Below are positions 7,127-16,313 of a DNA stretch of 61,155 nucleotides, piece after piece (the stretch's first letter is position 1; every line of letters begins with the position of its first letter). Position numbers and translations under genes: made by a program. The notes under the pieces were generated by a model. That model made no database searches. It worked only from the letters and a program-made list of their open reading frames with translations, and had not been told where the DNA came from. The stretch comes from Candidatus Woesearchaeota archaeon (GTDB lineage Archaea > Nanobdellota > Nanobdellia > Woesearchaeales > BS150m-G63), in contig JADHVD010000007.1 in the NCBI GenBank assembly GCA_016784165.1, forward strand, positions 1 to 61,155, in the 5' to 3' direction.

Positions 7127-8553
7127 TATCTTGCTTTGCCTTTATCTTCATTTCTTTCTTTGTCAGGTGTTGTAAATGGAGGCCCCCATAAAAAAATAGT
7201 TTTAATAAAATATTCAATTTCATCTTTCTTTTTTGTACTCAATTGTTCTTCAATTGGTTTAAGCAATTTCAATTCATGATTTCTTATAATTTCATACTCG
7301 TCTATCCCAGATTTAAATAGGTCATCTCTTTGAGGGACTCTTTTAACGTTTTTTTTATTTGCCCAAGTTAAATAATTGTCATAAGATTTCATTAATCCAT
7401 CAATTGTTTGATGATTAATTGTGTTCCACATACCATCATTATTGGTTTTTGCACCACCTAAACCATTTAAAAAATTATCATGTTCCTTTAGAAATCTCTG
7501 ATAATCTAAATGTTTTGCAGGATCTTCAACAATAGGTATTGGTTTGTGTATATCATATTTCTTTTTCCCAACAACCCTAGTTTTAACTTCTTTTTTAACA
7601 GAGGGTTTAGGTAATTTAGTTTTTTTAACAACAGATTTCTTGATAGTCCCTTTTTTAAGATATCTTTTTACTTCTTCAACAAATTGACTTATGTGGGTAT
7701 ACCTATAATCTTCTAATGTTTTTCCTTTAGGTATTTTATTTGAATCAGGTGCTTTTTCTCCACATAATCTTTTCAAGAAATATTTTTCTTCTTTACCCCT
7801 ATCCATCTCCTCAATTGTAGAATTAAGATAGGTCTTAAAATCTCCACCTTCTTTCTGCCAACCTTTATCAAAACCTTCTTCTTCTTCAGAAAGCACCATA
7901 TAATAAGTAACCCCTAATTGGAATATGTCTTCTTGATAATTATAATTAAAAATCCCCTTAGTTTTGTTTAATCTAAATTCTGGAGATTGAAATATCTCTG
8001 CATTTTTTTTACTTTTAGTAGATTCTTGAGTAGACGCAGTACCATAATCTCCAAGTGCCCATTCCTCATATTTTTCATAAGCAATTATATTTGAAGGTTT
8101 GATATCTCTATGAACTATTCCTTTAAAGTGCATTTTACCAAGACCTTTTGCTGCCTGCCTTATTATACTTAACAAATCATTTTTACTATAGTCTTTTAGA
8201 TCACATTGCCATAAATCAGCATCTCCCAATTCCATAAGAATACCATATTTTTCTCCAAATTTGAAAGGTTTATTTCCAATTAGCCTAACCAAATTAGAAG
8301 GATCTTTCATTTGTTTAAACACTTTATAAGCATTTTCACATTTTTTCTGAGAATCATCATCTAATGGAATTTTAAGCATAGCATTAATATCCTTGGATTT
8401 ATAAGCCACTGGATGAATTCTTCTATCTTTATCTAAAATAACAATTTCATCACCAAATTCACTTCTTAAATCTTCTAAGTTAAACTGAAACCCTTGTTTT
8501 TTAATTAACGATTCAAGTTTTGATGCAGTTACCTTTTTTTTTCTAAGTTTCAT
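7072..8553 (-). CDS. Serine/threonine protein kinase with C-terminal extension
   Basis: The eukaryotic-type kinase fold occupies about residues 35-300. VAYK supplies the putative ATP-binding Lys52, HRDIKPSN carries catalytic Asp150 and Asn155, and DYG replaces the usual DFG at 169-171. The glycine-rich loop is hard to recognise. A Lys-rich linker follows at about 300-330, then a C-terminal region of about 160 residues with no recognised domain. The start overlaps the stop of the PP2C gene by 4 bp, so kinase and phosphatase are probably translationally coupled antagonists. Substrates may be the six tagged proteins encoded downstream; that is inference. Confidence 0.88.
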   Translation of the reverse strand: MKLRKKKVTASKLESLIKKQGFQFNLEDLRSEFGDEIVILDKDRRIHPVAYKSKDINAMLKIPLDDDSQKKCENAYKVFKQMKDPSNLVRLIGNKPFKFGEKYGILMELGDADLWQCDLKDYSKNDLLSIIRQAAKGLGKMHFKGIVHRDIKPSNIIAYEKYEEWALGDYGTASTQESTKSKKNAEIFQSPEFRLNKTKGIFNYNYQEDIFQLGVTYYMVLSEEEEGFDKGWQKEGGDFKTYLNSTIEEMDRGKEEKYFLKRLCGEKAPDSNKIPKGKTLEDYRYTHISQFVEEVKRYLKKGTIKKSVVKKTKLPKPSVKKEVKTRVVGKKKYDIHKPIPIVEDPAKHLDYQRFLKEHDNFLNGLGGAKTNNDGMWNTINHQTIDGLMKSYDNYLTWANKKNVKRVPQRDDLFKSGIDEYEIIRNHELKLLKPIEEQLSTKKKDEIEYFIKTIFLWGPPFTTPDKERNEDKGKARYSLNEVNEIYYIKKLNSM

Positions 8554-9485
8554 TTTAACCTCTTAACTAAAATAAAAGAAGTATCATCTCTTAGCCCTAA
8601 ATATTTTTGTGCTTCTTCTAATGAAGTGTTTTTCATTCTAGAATAAGCTTCAGCCATCCATCCAGGATTTTCTACAAAATTAAGCAAGTTAAACACAGCT
8701 TCATCCATATCTCTTGATGCAACAACCATCTCACTTTCTGATACTGTATGGGTTAACCCATCTGTGGCGAATAACAATCTATCATCAACACTTAAAGGAA
8801 TTTCATACATATCAATAGGAATATCACTTTTTTGACCCATGTAATTAGTTAAACCTAACCCCCTTTCAACAATAGTTTCATCCAATCTAGGCAAGTTAGC
8901 TTTTCCATAATCTACATGTTCTCTTGTTAATTTAGTTATAGTACCATGTTTATTTATGTGGTAAACCCTACCATTACCTACATGACCTATATGTGCAATA
9001 TCATTATAGATTATACAAGCATCAAGGGTAGCGCCCATTTGATCCACATCTTTAGAATATTCTTTCATTTGTCTTGATATAGGTCCAAGATTATCTAATG
9101 CTTTTGAAACTAATCCATCTAAATCTCCATGTTTTGATTGAATTTTTTTTAAGTTTTCATAGGCTTTTATAACTTTTCCAGGCAAACTTCCTGCAGAATA
9201 AACAAAATTATTTGCATAAGGAATTATTTGATCTCTTATTATATTTGAAATATTTTCTTGTTTATAATCTCCTTCTTCTAATCCCCTATAAGCTTCAATC
9301 ATTTGGTCATATACTTTATCTATAACAGTTTTACTTGCTTCCTCACCAGAATTGTGGCCACCCATACCATCAGACAACAACAAAATATTCCTCAATCTAT
9401 CTACTTTTAAAAAATCTTGATTTACATCCTCTTCTTCTTCGTGTTTTTTCCCTATAACACTTGCATTTACAATATCATATTTCAT
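8550..9485 (-). CDS. PP2C-family Ser/Thr phosphatase
   Basis: PPM-type metal-dependent phosphatase of 311 residues. Metal-binding and catalytic motifs are present: NQD at 22-24, SDGMGGHNSGE with Asp39, a MGATLDACII core, FATDGLT near residue 240, and the closing DDTSFILV with Asp300/Asp301. An insertion of about 60 residues lies between the DGMGG motif and the MGAT strand. It overlaps the kinase downstream (4 bp) and the dehydrogenase-like fusion upstream (4 bp). The three make one tight operon, presumably for reversible phosphorylation. Confidence 0.92.
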   Translation of the reverse strand: MKYDIVNASVIGKKHEEEEDVNQDFLKVDRLRNILLLSDGMGGHNSGEEASKTVIDKVYDQMIEAYRGLEEGDYKQENISNIIRDQIIPYANNFVYSAGSLPGKVIKAYENLKKIQSKHGDLDGLVSKALDNLGPISRQMKEYSKDVDQMGATLDACIIYNDIAHIGHVGNGRVYHINKHGTITKLTREHVDYGKANLPRLDETIVERGLGLTNYMGQKSDIPIDMYEIPLSVDDRLLFATDGLTHTVSESEMVVASRDMDEAVFNLLNFVENPGWMAEAYSRMKNTSLEEAQKYLGLRDDTSFILVKRLK

Positions 9486-11833
9486 TTTAATTCCCCCTCT
9501 AGACTATTAAATCTAGAAATATTTATTGGTTCAATATGGATATCACTTGCTTTATGGTAAAGTGCAAAAAATTGGTTAGGATCTTTTGCACCATAAATCA
9601 TATTTTGATCTTGAACATATATTCTTGTTAAGTTTTTTAGGTTATCATTTTTTAATAAAATAACTTCCCCTTTATTTTCAAATAAATCTTTTTTAGATTC
9701 ATAATTTGAAATCATTAATTCACTTTCTTTTCCTCCAGTAATCATCTGTAACCCTTGTTCTGTTTCAATAATATCATTTAAGTAACCATGAGATGGAAAA
9801 GATATTAGATCATAATCTTGTTTAATATCATAAACATGAATGCTATTATTTGTAGTGTAAAATAATAAGTCCTTTTTTTCTAGAACTTTATAAAATCCAT
9901 TACAATTAGACTTAGCTCGATGAATTAATTTATCATCAATTTTAATTTGATCTTCAATGAATAAAAATTCCTTGTTTTTGTAAGGAATTATTAAATCAAC
10001 TAAATCACTAGTTTTTTTGAATGGGATAAGCTCATTATTTTTTATTGAATATTTACAAAGATGCGCCCCTTCTTTATCTTTTTTTGAAAAAATAACATCT
10101 CTCTCACTCATTTTCATTGTTCCAATTTCAAAAAGAGAATCACCCACAATTGGTTCACTAACTTCTTTTCTTTTTCCAGTTTTTTCATCAAATATAAATA
10201 ATCTATATTCCTTTTTTTTATTATCATGGGATCTGTTGGCTAAAACATATAATTCATCTCCAGAAACCCCATAATCAAATAAACTCATTTTTGAATGTTC
10301 ATAAGATAAATCTTTTTTAACAATACCTCTTAAATTTAATTCATATTTAGTGGCAACAGGTATTAGATTTTTAGATAAAGTATATCTCACAATCTTTAAT
10401 TTATCATTAGAACTTGGTAGATAAATATCGGCATCTAAGGAATCAATAAGTTCTTCTTTTAATTCACTTATTCTTTCTTTTTTATCTTCTAATCCATTAA
10501 TTCTTTTTCTTAATTCATCAATTTCTTTTGAAGTGCCACCACCCTGTTTAATTTCACACATCTCTTCTTTTAATTTTTCAATTTCTTTGTCCTGTTCTGT
10601 ACTATCTTGCCTTATTTCGATAACTTTTTTTTCAATTTTAATCTTTTTTCCGTATGGGTTAAATATAGTATCTAAGATTCTTGTACCTCTTGGAATATTA
10701 AAATTACAATCTTTACCAAGAGTTTCACCAACTATTTGAGATAAAGGTTTATACTTAACAGCACTATTAGGCCCATCTATCCTATCATGTAATTGTTTTA
10801 AATCTGGGTCATCCAATCTTTCAAATCTTTCAATATCTAACTGAGGGTACCCTTTCAAAAAAGTTACAGGTAAATCAATAAAAAATTGCCTACCATCGAT
10901 TTCATAAGGAATTGCAGTGGTTGTTTCTCCACGATTCACAACAGCAGTAATAAAATTAGCAACAGCCATACCGGTACTGATTGTAGTAGGTCCTTCCCTT
11001 CTACTTAATTCTTTTGATTGAAGTTCTTTTTCTTGAAGTTTGAATTGTTGCATCGCATAATCTCCAAGAACTGATTGTAATAATCCTCTATGTTTTTCTA
11101 ATTTATGGCTAATGTTAATTTCTTCTCTCCCAGGAGCACCATTTTCTATAAACATTCTTTTAATTAATTTGGAACCATTTGTTACAATATAAGGTAAATC
11201 ATGGTATCCAACTACAACAAGATCCAAACTTTCATAACGCTCATTATTTAAAATACTACTTCTCACAATATGTTCATACCTCATTAAATCTAAAGGTACA
11301 TGTGCAGTTATCTGTCTTACATCTGGAATATTAAATTTAGTAGCAGCATAATGTGCAAGCACTTCAGGAAGATTGGAAGTAAAATTGATGATTCCTTTGA
11401 AATCTTTATTAAAATATTTAGAAATACCCTCAACTAAAGGCAAGTTAGCATTTATCATATTCCCCCTATTAGTTTCATTAGGATCATTAGCATCTGCTGT
11501 AAAGAAAAATAAATCTGTCTGAGGCAATAGCTCTCCAACATTTTCACTAAATTTACCAATAACTTTAGTACCACAATCACCAAAAGAATTGTTTAGTTCT
11601 TCAGTTATTCTTTCAAGATTATATGTTGTGCTTTCTTTATTTCTCCCAACAAGGAATATATCTTTAATAGGTAAATTAGAATTAATAAGGGATTGCACTG
11701 ATTCTATAGCAACATTACCTGCACCATAGAACATAATATTATATTTTTTATTAGGATCCCCGCCCCTTTCATAAATCTGATTTATTCTATGTAAACCTTG
11801 CAGATACCCCCCAATACTATCTTGTTGGACCAT
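9482..11833 (-). CDS. Lactate/malate-dehydrogenase-like domain fused to coiled coil and beta-propeller-like domain
   Basis: Residues 31-390 follow the LDH/MDH pattern: GAGNVA (37-42) for NAD binding, a TNP-like segment (152-158), LDLMRY with Asp182 and Arg185 where the catalytic Asp/Arg lie, and GYHDLP with His211 at the catalytic His position. A coiled coil follows (about 410-480). The C-terminal 300 residues are beta-rich repeats (YxLxIFD, LLFYTTNNSIHVYDI) that look like a propeller. I know of no standard enzyme with this layout. Retained catalytic residues suggest real nucleotide or 2-hydroxyacid binding, perhaps as a metabolic sensor. It heads the phosphatase/kinase/tag operon and faces a TrmB-type gene. 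Confidence 0.75.
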   Translation of the reverse strand: MVQQDSIGGYLQGLHRINQIYERGGDPNKKYNIMFYGAGNVAIESVQSLINSNLPIKDIFLVGRNKESTTYNLERITEELNNSFGDCGTKVIGKFSENVGELLPQTDLFFFTADANDPNETNRGNMINANLPLVEGISKYFNKDFKGIINFTSNLPEVLAHYAATKFNIPDVRQITAHVPLDLMRYEHIVRSSILNNERYESLDLVVVGYHDLPYIVTNGSKLIKRMFIENGAPGREEINISHKLEKHRGLLQSVLGDYAMQQFKLQEKELQSKELSRREGPTTISTGMAVANFITAVVNRGETTTAIPYEIDGRQFFIDLPVTFLKGYPQLDIERFERLDDPDLKQLHDRIDGPNSAVKYKPLSQIVGETLGKDCNFNIPRGTRILDTIFNPYGKKIKIEKKVIEIRQDSTEQDKEIEKLKEEMCEIKQGGGTSKEIDELRKRINGLEDKKERISELKEELIDSLDADIYLPSSNDKLKIVRYTLSKNLIPVATKYELNLRGIVKKDLSYEHSKMSLFDYGVSGDELYVLANRSHDNKKKEYRLFIFDEKTGKRKEVSEPIVGDSLFEIGTMKMSERDVIFSKKDKEGAHLCKYSIKNNELIPFKKTSDLVDLIIPYKNKEFLFIEDQIKIDDKLIHRAKSNCNGFYKVLEKKDLLFYTTNNSIHVYDIKQDYDLISFPSHGYLNDIIETEQGLQMITGGKESELMISNYESKKDLFENKGEVILLKNDNLKNLTRIYVQDQNMIYGAKDPNQFFALYHKASDIHIEPINISRFNSLEGELK

Positions 11834-11859
11834 TTTAATAATTTAAAATATTATTTCAC

Positions 11860-11871
11860 TACTAATTAGTA
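11860..11871. promoter_or_regulatory. Palindromic operator candidate in the divergent promoter
   Basis: A perfect 12-bp palindrome, TACTAATTAGTA, lies 27-38 bp before the ATG of the leftward fusion gene and just downstream of its TATA-like box (11885-11895). It would overlap the expected transcription start. TACT/AGTA half-sites are reminiscent of TrmB operators. Confidence 0.6.
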
Positions 11872-11926
11872 ATATTAATCGCAATATTTATATAGTTTTC
11901 TGTTTTATATGTGTTTTTGTAGACTA

Positions 11927-11943
11927 TACGGAAATATTCCGTA
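11927..11943. promoter_or_regulatory. Second palindromic operator candidate, next to the TrmB-type gene
   Basis: The 17-bp inverted repeat TACGGAA-ATA-TTCCGTA ends 8 bp before the ATG at 11952. A TATA-like TTTTATAT lies at about 11903-11910, so the palindrome would cover the start of transcription of the regulator gene. This fits autoregulation. Confidence 0.65.
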
Positions 11944-11951
11944 AAATTAAA

Positions 11952-12671
11952 ATGAATGAAGATATTTTAGAAGAAATCGGATTAAGTCCAAATGAAGCTA
12001 AAATCTACACTGCACTTTTAGGAATCGGATTAAACACCGTGAGTTTTATATCTAATAAATGTAAATTACATAGGGCAAATGTTTATGATTCCCTAAAAAA
12101 ATTAACAGGTAAAGGACTCGTTGCTTATGTACAGAGAGATAACACTACGTTATACGAAGCAACAAATCCTCAAGCATTATTAAGAATTATAAAAGAAAAA
12201 GAAAACAAAGTAAAAGGAATTCTTCCTCAGTTGATGATGAGTAAAAAACTAGCCCAATCCAGAGGAGAAGCACACATTTTTGAAGGAGTACAATCATTTA
12301 TGAATCTTTTATATGGTATGTTAAAATACAAAGAGGAATTTATTGCATATGGAATTCCTCCAATAGCGCCAGAAGTAGTAAAAACACAAATCCCTCACTT
12401 TCATAAAGAAAGAATAGCTCAGAAAATAGCCATGAGGCACATTTATAACCACGACGCAAAAGAGAGAATCACTTTTTTAAATAAAATGGCATTAACTTCT
12501 GCAAAATATCTTCCAGAAAGGTTTGATTCTCAAGTATCCACAGTTGTTTGTGGAGAAGAAGTTTTTTTAACTCTTTGGACTAAACCTTTGTTAAACATCC
12601 AGATAAAAAATAAAAATGTAGCAGAATCTTATAAGAGATATTTTTCTTTATTATGGGAAGCTGCTAAATAA
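11952..12671 (+). CDS. TrmB-family transcriptional regulator
   Basis: Residues 5-75 form a TrmB-type winged helix (LGLSPNEAKIYTALL-like start, HRANVYDSLKKLTGKGLV recognition helix). A coiled segment (about 80-105) and an effector or dimerisation domain of about 130 residues follow. TrmB proteins are archaeal sugar- or metabolite-responsive repressors or activators; the ligand cannot be read here. It is the only rightward gene in the 24-kb cluster. It diverges from the fusion/phosphatase/kinase/tag operon across a 118-bp gap with two palindromes, and converges on the transglutaminase-like gene. Confidence 0.85.
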   Translation: MNEDILEEIGLSPNEAKIYTALLGIGLNTVSFISNKCKLHRANVYDSLKKLTGKGLVAYVQRDNTTLYEATNPQALLRIIKEKENKVKGILPQLMMSKKLAQSRGEAHIFEGVQSFMNLLYGMLKYKEEFIAYGIPPIAPEVVKTQIPHFHKERIAQKIAMRHIYNHDAKERITFLNKMALTSAKYLPERFDSQVSTVVCGEEVFLTLWTKPLLNIQIKNKNVAESYKRYFSLLWEAAK

Positions 12672-12695
12672 TTCAAATAATCCAATTCAGATAAT

Positions 12696-14813
12696 CTAAG
12701 TAACCCCATACTCTTTAACAACTTTATCTAAACTATTATATGCTTTCTTAGCCCCTTTAACATCTAAAAACTTATCAGGATCATCTATTGAGCTCTTTAT
12801 TCCATTAGCAATCTTAGAAAGATACATATAATCATTTTCACTTTCAATTTTAATGTTACTTAATTCACCACAAAAATTATCAAACCTCTCAGTCCAGTTT
12901 TTTTCGCCATTTCTTCCTTCTAAAATCTTTTTTAATCCAAAATATCTAAAATTATCAGGCAAACCCACCCCATTCACATATAAGGGAAGTGAAAAATTTC
13001 CATCATCCATTTTTCCTAAAGCACTTTCATCAATAATCACTTTTGGTGCATTAATCACATCATTTTTCCACCTTCCACTAGCTACTTTTCCATCAACATC
13101 TATTGCAGTATCTGCCCACGAGTGTTCATCATTAAATGTAAAATCTATAGAATTATAATCTCTGTTATTTTTTGATAACCCTCTATTTTCAACCTTTCTT
13201 GAATTAGGTTTATAGCACCAATCCATAATCACCCATTCATTATCTTTTTCACGAAGATAGATTGGCCAACTATGTCCACCTTCATCAACTTCCCCACATA
13301 CATTTTTAACACGATAAGCAGGAACACCAGCATTTCTCATCAAAGAAACAATAAGATTAGTGCCATCTTCACAATCTCCCTTACCTGTCTGCACAGTTTC
13401 AGTAGGCATAAGCCATTCTTCATCTTCTTCAGTAAATTGAGGGTCTGGAGTATATTTTATGTTTCTCTGCACCCATTTCATGCAGTTATATGCAATCTCA
13501 TCAAGAGAACTAGAATCTAACCCTTCTTTTTCAACAACTCCTTTCAATATGGGATTATCTGGCTGTATAAAATCTCTAACATCATAAACCATATTATTTC
13601 TTGCTCGATAAAGCACTTTATCAGATATAGGATATTTAAAATCCATATCTTCTGCCCTACACATCTCATCAAGTTTTTCTCCAGTTTTCTTTGCAAGTCC
13701 AACTGCTTTTTGTTTTCCATTCTTATCTCCAACAGCATCAAATTTGGCAGCGAGCCCCTTCAACCCCTTTTTCTTTTTCTCACTCACCTTAGAATATTTT
13801 AATTTTTTATAATCTTCATTAAGTTCTTTTAATTCTTTTTTTAACAATCTATTAACTTTTGCATGTAAAGGCGCTACAACATCATCATATTTAATAACAT
13901 CTTGCTCAAGATAAAAGGAATCTTCATCCTCATATTTATCAATAGCATATTTTTCTCTGACATCTTTTAATTCATCAACACCCAGAACAGATAAATCCTT
14001 CTGAAGTTTTTCTATTTCAGATATATCTAAAGTAATACTTTCTTTATCTTCTAAATAAGTTCCAGGATACAAAAGCACATCTTTTATTTCGCTGTTAAAC
14101 CATTTGAGTTTAATCAACCCCTCATAATATTTTGCTTTTTTACATTTTTTTATAATATCTCCTTTAAAGAGAAATCCATTTCGCGTTTCTTTTTTCAATC
14201 CCTTCAATTCTTTTTTATAATCAAAATTGAAATCAAAGTCAACGTAGCTTTCTTTAATTAATTTAATTTTTTCATCTACTTCTTTAATCAGTTCTCTTTG
14301 TTCATGATAATTCTGAGTTAATCCTGAAGCACTTCTATTATCTAACTCATAAACTCCTTTTTTAGTACCATCACCAAACAAAAGATCATCAATTTCATTT
14401 GCAGAATTCCTAAGTGAAGAAAGTATACTAAAATTATGCTTATTCTTTTTCATATCTTTCTGTATTTCTTCAAGTTCACTGTATTTTATACCACTTAATT
14501 TTTTAAGTGCGTTCTCCAACCCAATACCTACAGCATTGACTTGTTTGGTTTTTTTATCTGTTTCCTTTGTTCTGTATCCATATAAAGAAAAAGCACCTTC
14601 AGTATAGCGTGCATCCTGCACCCTTTTAGCAATAGCATTCAATTTACCTAAAGATACTTCTTCTCCACCAACAATCTTTTCAAGACTTCTGAAATCAGAC
14701 TCCAATTTAAGAGAATATAATTTTTTTAAAGCACTATTTAGTTCTTTTCTACCTTTAGATATCTCTGGAAGGTATTTTTCATTTACAGGCACCCATATGT
14801 TTTTAGTTTTCAT
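12696..14813 (-). CDS. Transglutaminase-like protein with long N-terminal helical region
   Basis: The C-terminal part has the transglutaminase/papain-fold triad: Cys481 in KGDCEDG, His514 in GGHSW and Asp531 in VIMDWCY, counted from the ATG at 14813. The first 380 residues are Lys/Glu-rich and mainly helical. About 120 residues after the triad are not assigned. Such domains act as peptidases, cross-linkers or inactive binding modules; all three triad residues are present, so activity is plausible. The start overlaps the end of the upstream ATPase gene. A GTG three codons upstream is possible, but the ATG follows a purine-rich GGGGGAG. Confidence 0.82.
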   Translation of the reverse strand: MKTKNIWVPVNEKYLPEISKGRKELNSALKKLYSLKLESDFRSLEKIVGGEEVSLGKLNAIAKRVQDARYTEGAFSLYGYRTKETDKKTKQVNAVGIGLENALKKLSGIKYSELEEIQKDMKKNKHNFSILSSLRNSANEIDDLLFGDGTKKGVYELDNRSASGLTQNYHEQRELIKEVDEKIKLIKESYVDFDFNFDYKKELKGLKKETRNGFLFKGDIIKKCKKAKYYEGLIKLKWFNSEIKDVLLYPGTYLEDKESITLDISEIEKLQKDLSVLGVDELKDVREKYAIDKYEDEDSFYLEQDVIKYDDVVAPLHAKVNRLLKKELKELNEDYKKLKYSKVSEKKKKGLKGLAAKFDAVGDKNGKQKAVGLAKKTGEKLDEMCRAEDMDFKYPISDKVLYRARNNMVYDVRDFIQPDNPILKGVVEKEGLDSSSLDEIAYNCMKWVQRNIKYTPDPQFTEEDEEWLMPTETVQTGKGDCEDGTNLIVSLMRNAGVPAYRVKNVCGEVDEGGHSWPIYLREKDNEWVIMDWCYKPNSRKVENRGLSKNNRDYNSIDFTFNDEHSWADTAIDVDGKVASGRWKNDVINAPKVIIDESALGKMDDGNFSLPLYVNGVGLPDNFRYFGLKKILEGRNGEKNWTERFDNFCGELSNIKIESENDYMYLSKIANGIKSSIDDPDKFLDVKGAKKAYNSLDKVVKEYGVT

Positions 14814-16299
14814 CTCCCCCACCTAAAGCAAGATTCACTTTAGCGATTATTTTATCCCCCCCACCATTATAATCAATAGTCTTTATAATCTTATTGTTAA
14901 CTTGGGAATCATACCAATCTTTTATAACAGCAGGGTGCCGAGTTCTTAATTTTTTCAATTCAGCACTAGTTGTCATAATTTCACATCCATCATAAAAACA
15001 TTTTTCCCAGTTTGGTTTATCAATAACACTCAATTCCCTTAATTTATCTTCCTCTGTTGCTAAGTCTTTTAATGTCTGAGTAAATTCATTAAAATACATT
15101 TGAAATACATTATAATGATCTTCAAGATTCACAAGCAGATAAGTTTCACCGCCAATATCTACTTTTTGTCTTTGATTGTAGTGGAATTTTGCACATCCAT
15201 CTAACAAAGAGTAATAATGGTCAATATAACCAACTGATTTTTGAGTTTTTGGAATTATATCAGTCACATATTCTGAAAAAGGATCAATTATATTTATCTC
15301 ATTTAAGGCAATACAATCACTAACATGTTCTTTTACTTTTTGTTCTAATTTTTTCATAGCACGCTGACTTTTTCCAATCGAATACCTACTTTTTGCTTTA
15401 GTTTCATGGATTTCATCTAAATGTTCTTGCGAAGAGTCCGTTCTAAGCCTAATTAACCTCCTAGAACTCTCTTCGTCTTTTTTGAAATAGTTTTCCAAAG
15501 CAAGAGTGTAGATTATAGTAACACCTTTTTTAATAGAATATTCTTTAACCCCTCTACCCCCTCTACTGGTTACAAGTCTATTAGCATCTTTCCCTTCAGT
15601 AAGGTCTTTAATCACCTCAATGATTGGAGATTTTTTATCCTTCATTGCTTTTTGAAGTTCTGGAATATAGATAAATTTACTCCCATTTATTCTATCAATA
15701 TCATTAAAAATAGCTAATTTACTTGATTGTTGAATTCTATAAACATCAGGTAACAAATTATCAACTAATTTATCAACAACAAACGTTTTTCCAGAACCAC
15801 TATAACCTTCAACACCAAATGAAGAACCATTTATTGCAGCCAAAGTCATTGCACAAGCAATATTTTCTTCCCCTACAAGACCCAGATTTTTATAATAATT
15901 AACTAACTCATTTAGTTCTAAAGTGTTGTTCATGGAGCTTATAGATTCGATTGGCGTAACAACACCAACACCCTTCTTTCCATGATTTTTTTTATTTTTT
16001 TGTGTAGCTCCATCAGGAAACAATTCTTTAAAATTAGGTTCTTCAATCACTTCTTCCAGTTGAGGCAATTGTTCAGACAACGATTCAGGTACATCAACAA
16101 CTCTAACACCACTATCCCCATTATTATTTTTTTCTTGAACAGTAACATCATCAATAGATCTTTTTTTAGCAAAACCTGGAAAAAAGTTTTCTTTATCTTC
16201 CTCTCGTTTTTCACTATAATCATAACCAAAATATTTTTTAGCAAGTTTTTTACCAAGTTCTGTCTTAAAGAATTCTTTGTTTAGTATGTTTAATGCCAT
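14803..16299 (-). CDS. P-loop ATPase, divergent AAA+-like
   Basis: The first 120 residues are acidic and low-complexity. The ATPase core then carries a Walker A motif GYSGSGKT (165-172, Lys171) and a Walker-B-like FIYIPELQ near 214-221. A possible arginine finger or sensor lies in SSRRLIRLR around 300. The C-terminal 170 residues have no recognised domain. It is not a standard MoxR protein; the layout recalls helicase/primase-type or STAND-like ATPases, but I cannot place it firmly. It lies 14 bp downstream of the peptidase-VWA gene and overlaps the transglutaminase-like gene, so it is part of the same operon. Confidence 0.7.
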   Translation of the reverse strand: MALNILNKEFFKTELGKKLAKKYFGYDYSEKREEDKENFFPGFAKKRSIDDVTVQEKNNNGDSGVRVVDVPESLSEQLPQLEEVIEEPNFKELFPDGATQKNKKNHGKKGVGVVTPIESISSMNNTLELNELVNYYKNLGLVGEENIACAMTLAAINGSSFGVEGYSGSGKTFVVDKLVDNLLPDVYRIQQSSKLAIFNDIDRINGSKFIYIPELQKAMKDKKSPIIEVIKDLTEGKDANRLVTSRGGRGVKEYSIKKGVTIIYTLALENYFKKDEESSRRLIRLRTDSSQEHLDEIHETKAKSRYSIGKSQRAMKKLEQKVKEHVSDCIALNEINIIDPFSEYVTDIIPKTQKSVGYIDHYYSLLDGCAKFHYNQRQKVDIGGETYLLVNLEDHYNVFQMYFNEFTQTLKDLATEEDKLRELSVIDKPNWEKCFYDGCEIMTTSAELKKLRTRHPAVIKDWYDSQVNNKIIKTIDYNGGGDKIIAKVNLALGGGDEN

Positions 16300-16313
16300 T
16301 TTAGTTTACCTTC

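Noticed and set aside
7072-8553. Kinase as a pseudokinase because of DYG and a weak glycine loop
   Set aside because: HRDIKPSN and the Asp of DYG are intact and a PP2C gene is coupled to it, so activity is more likely than not.
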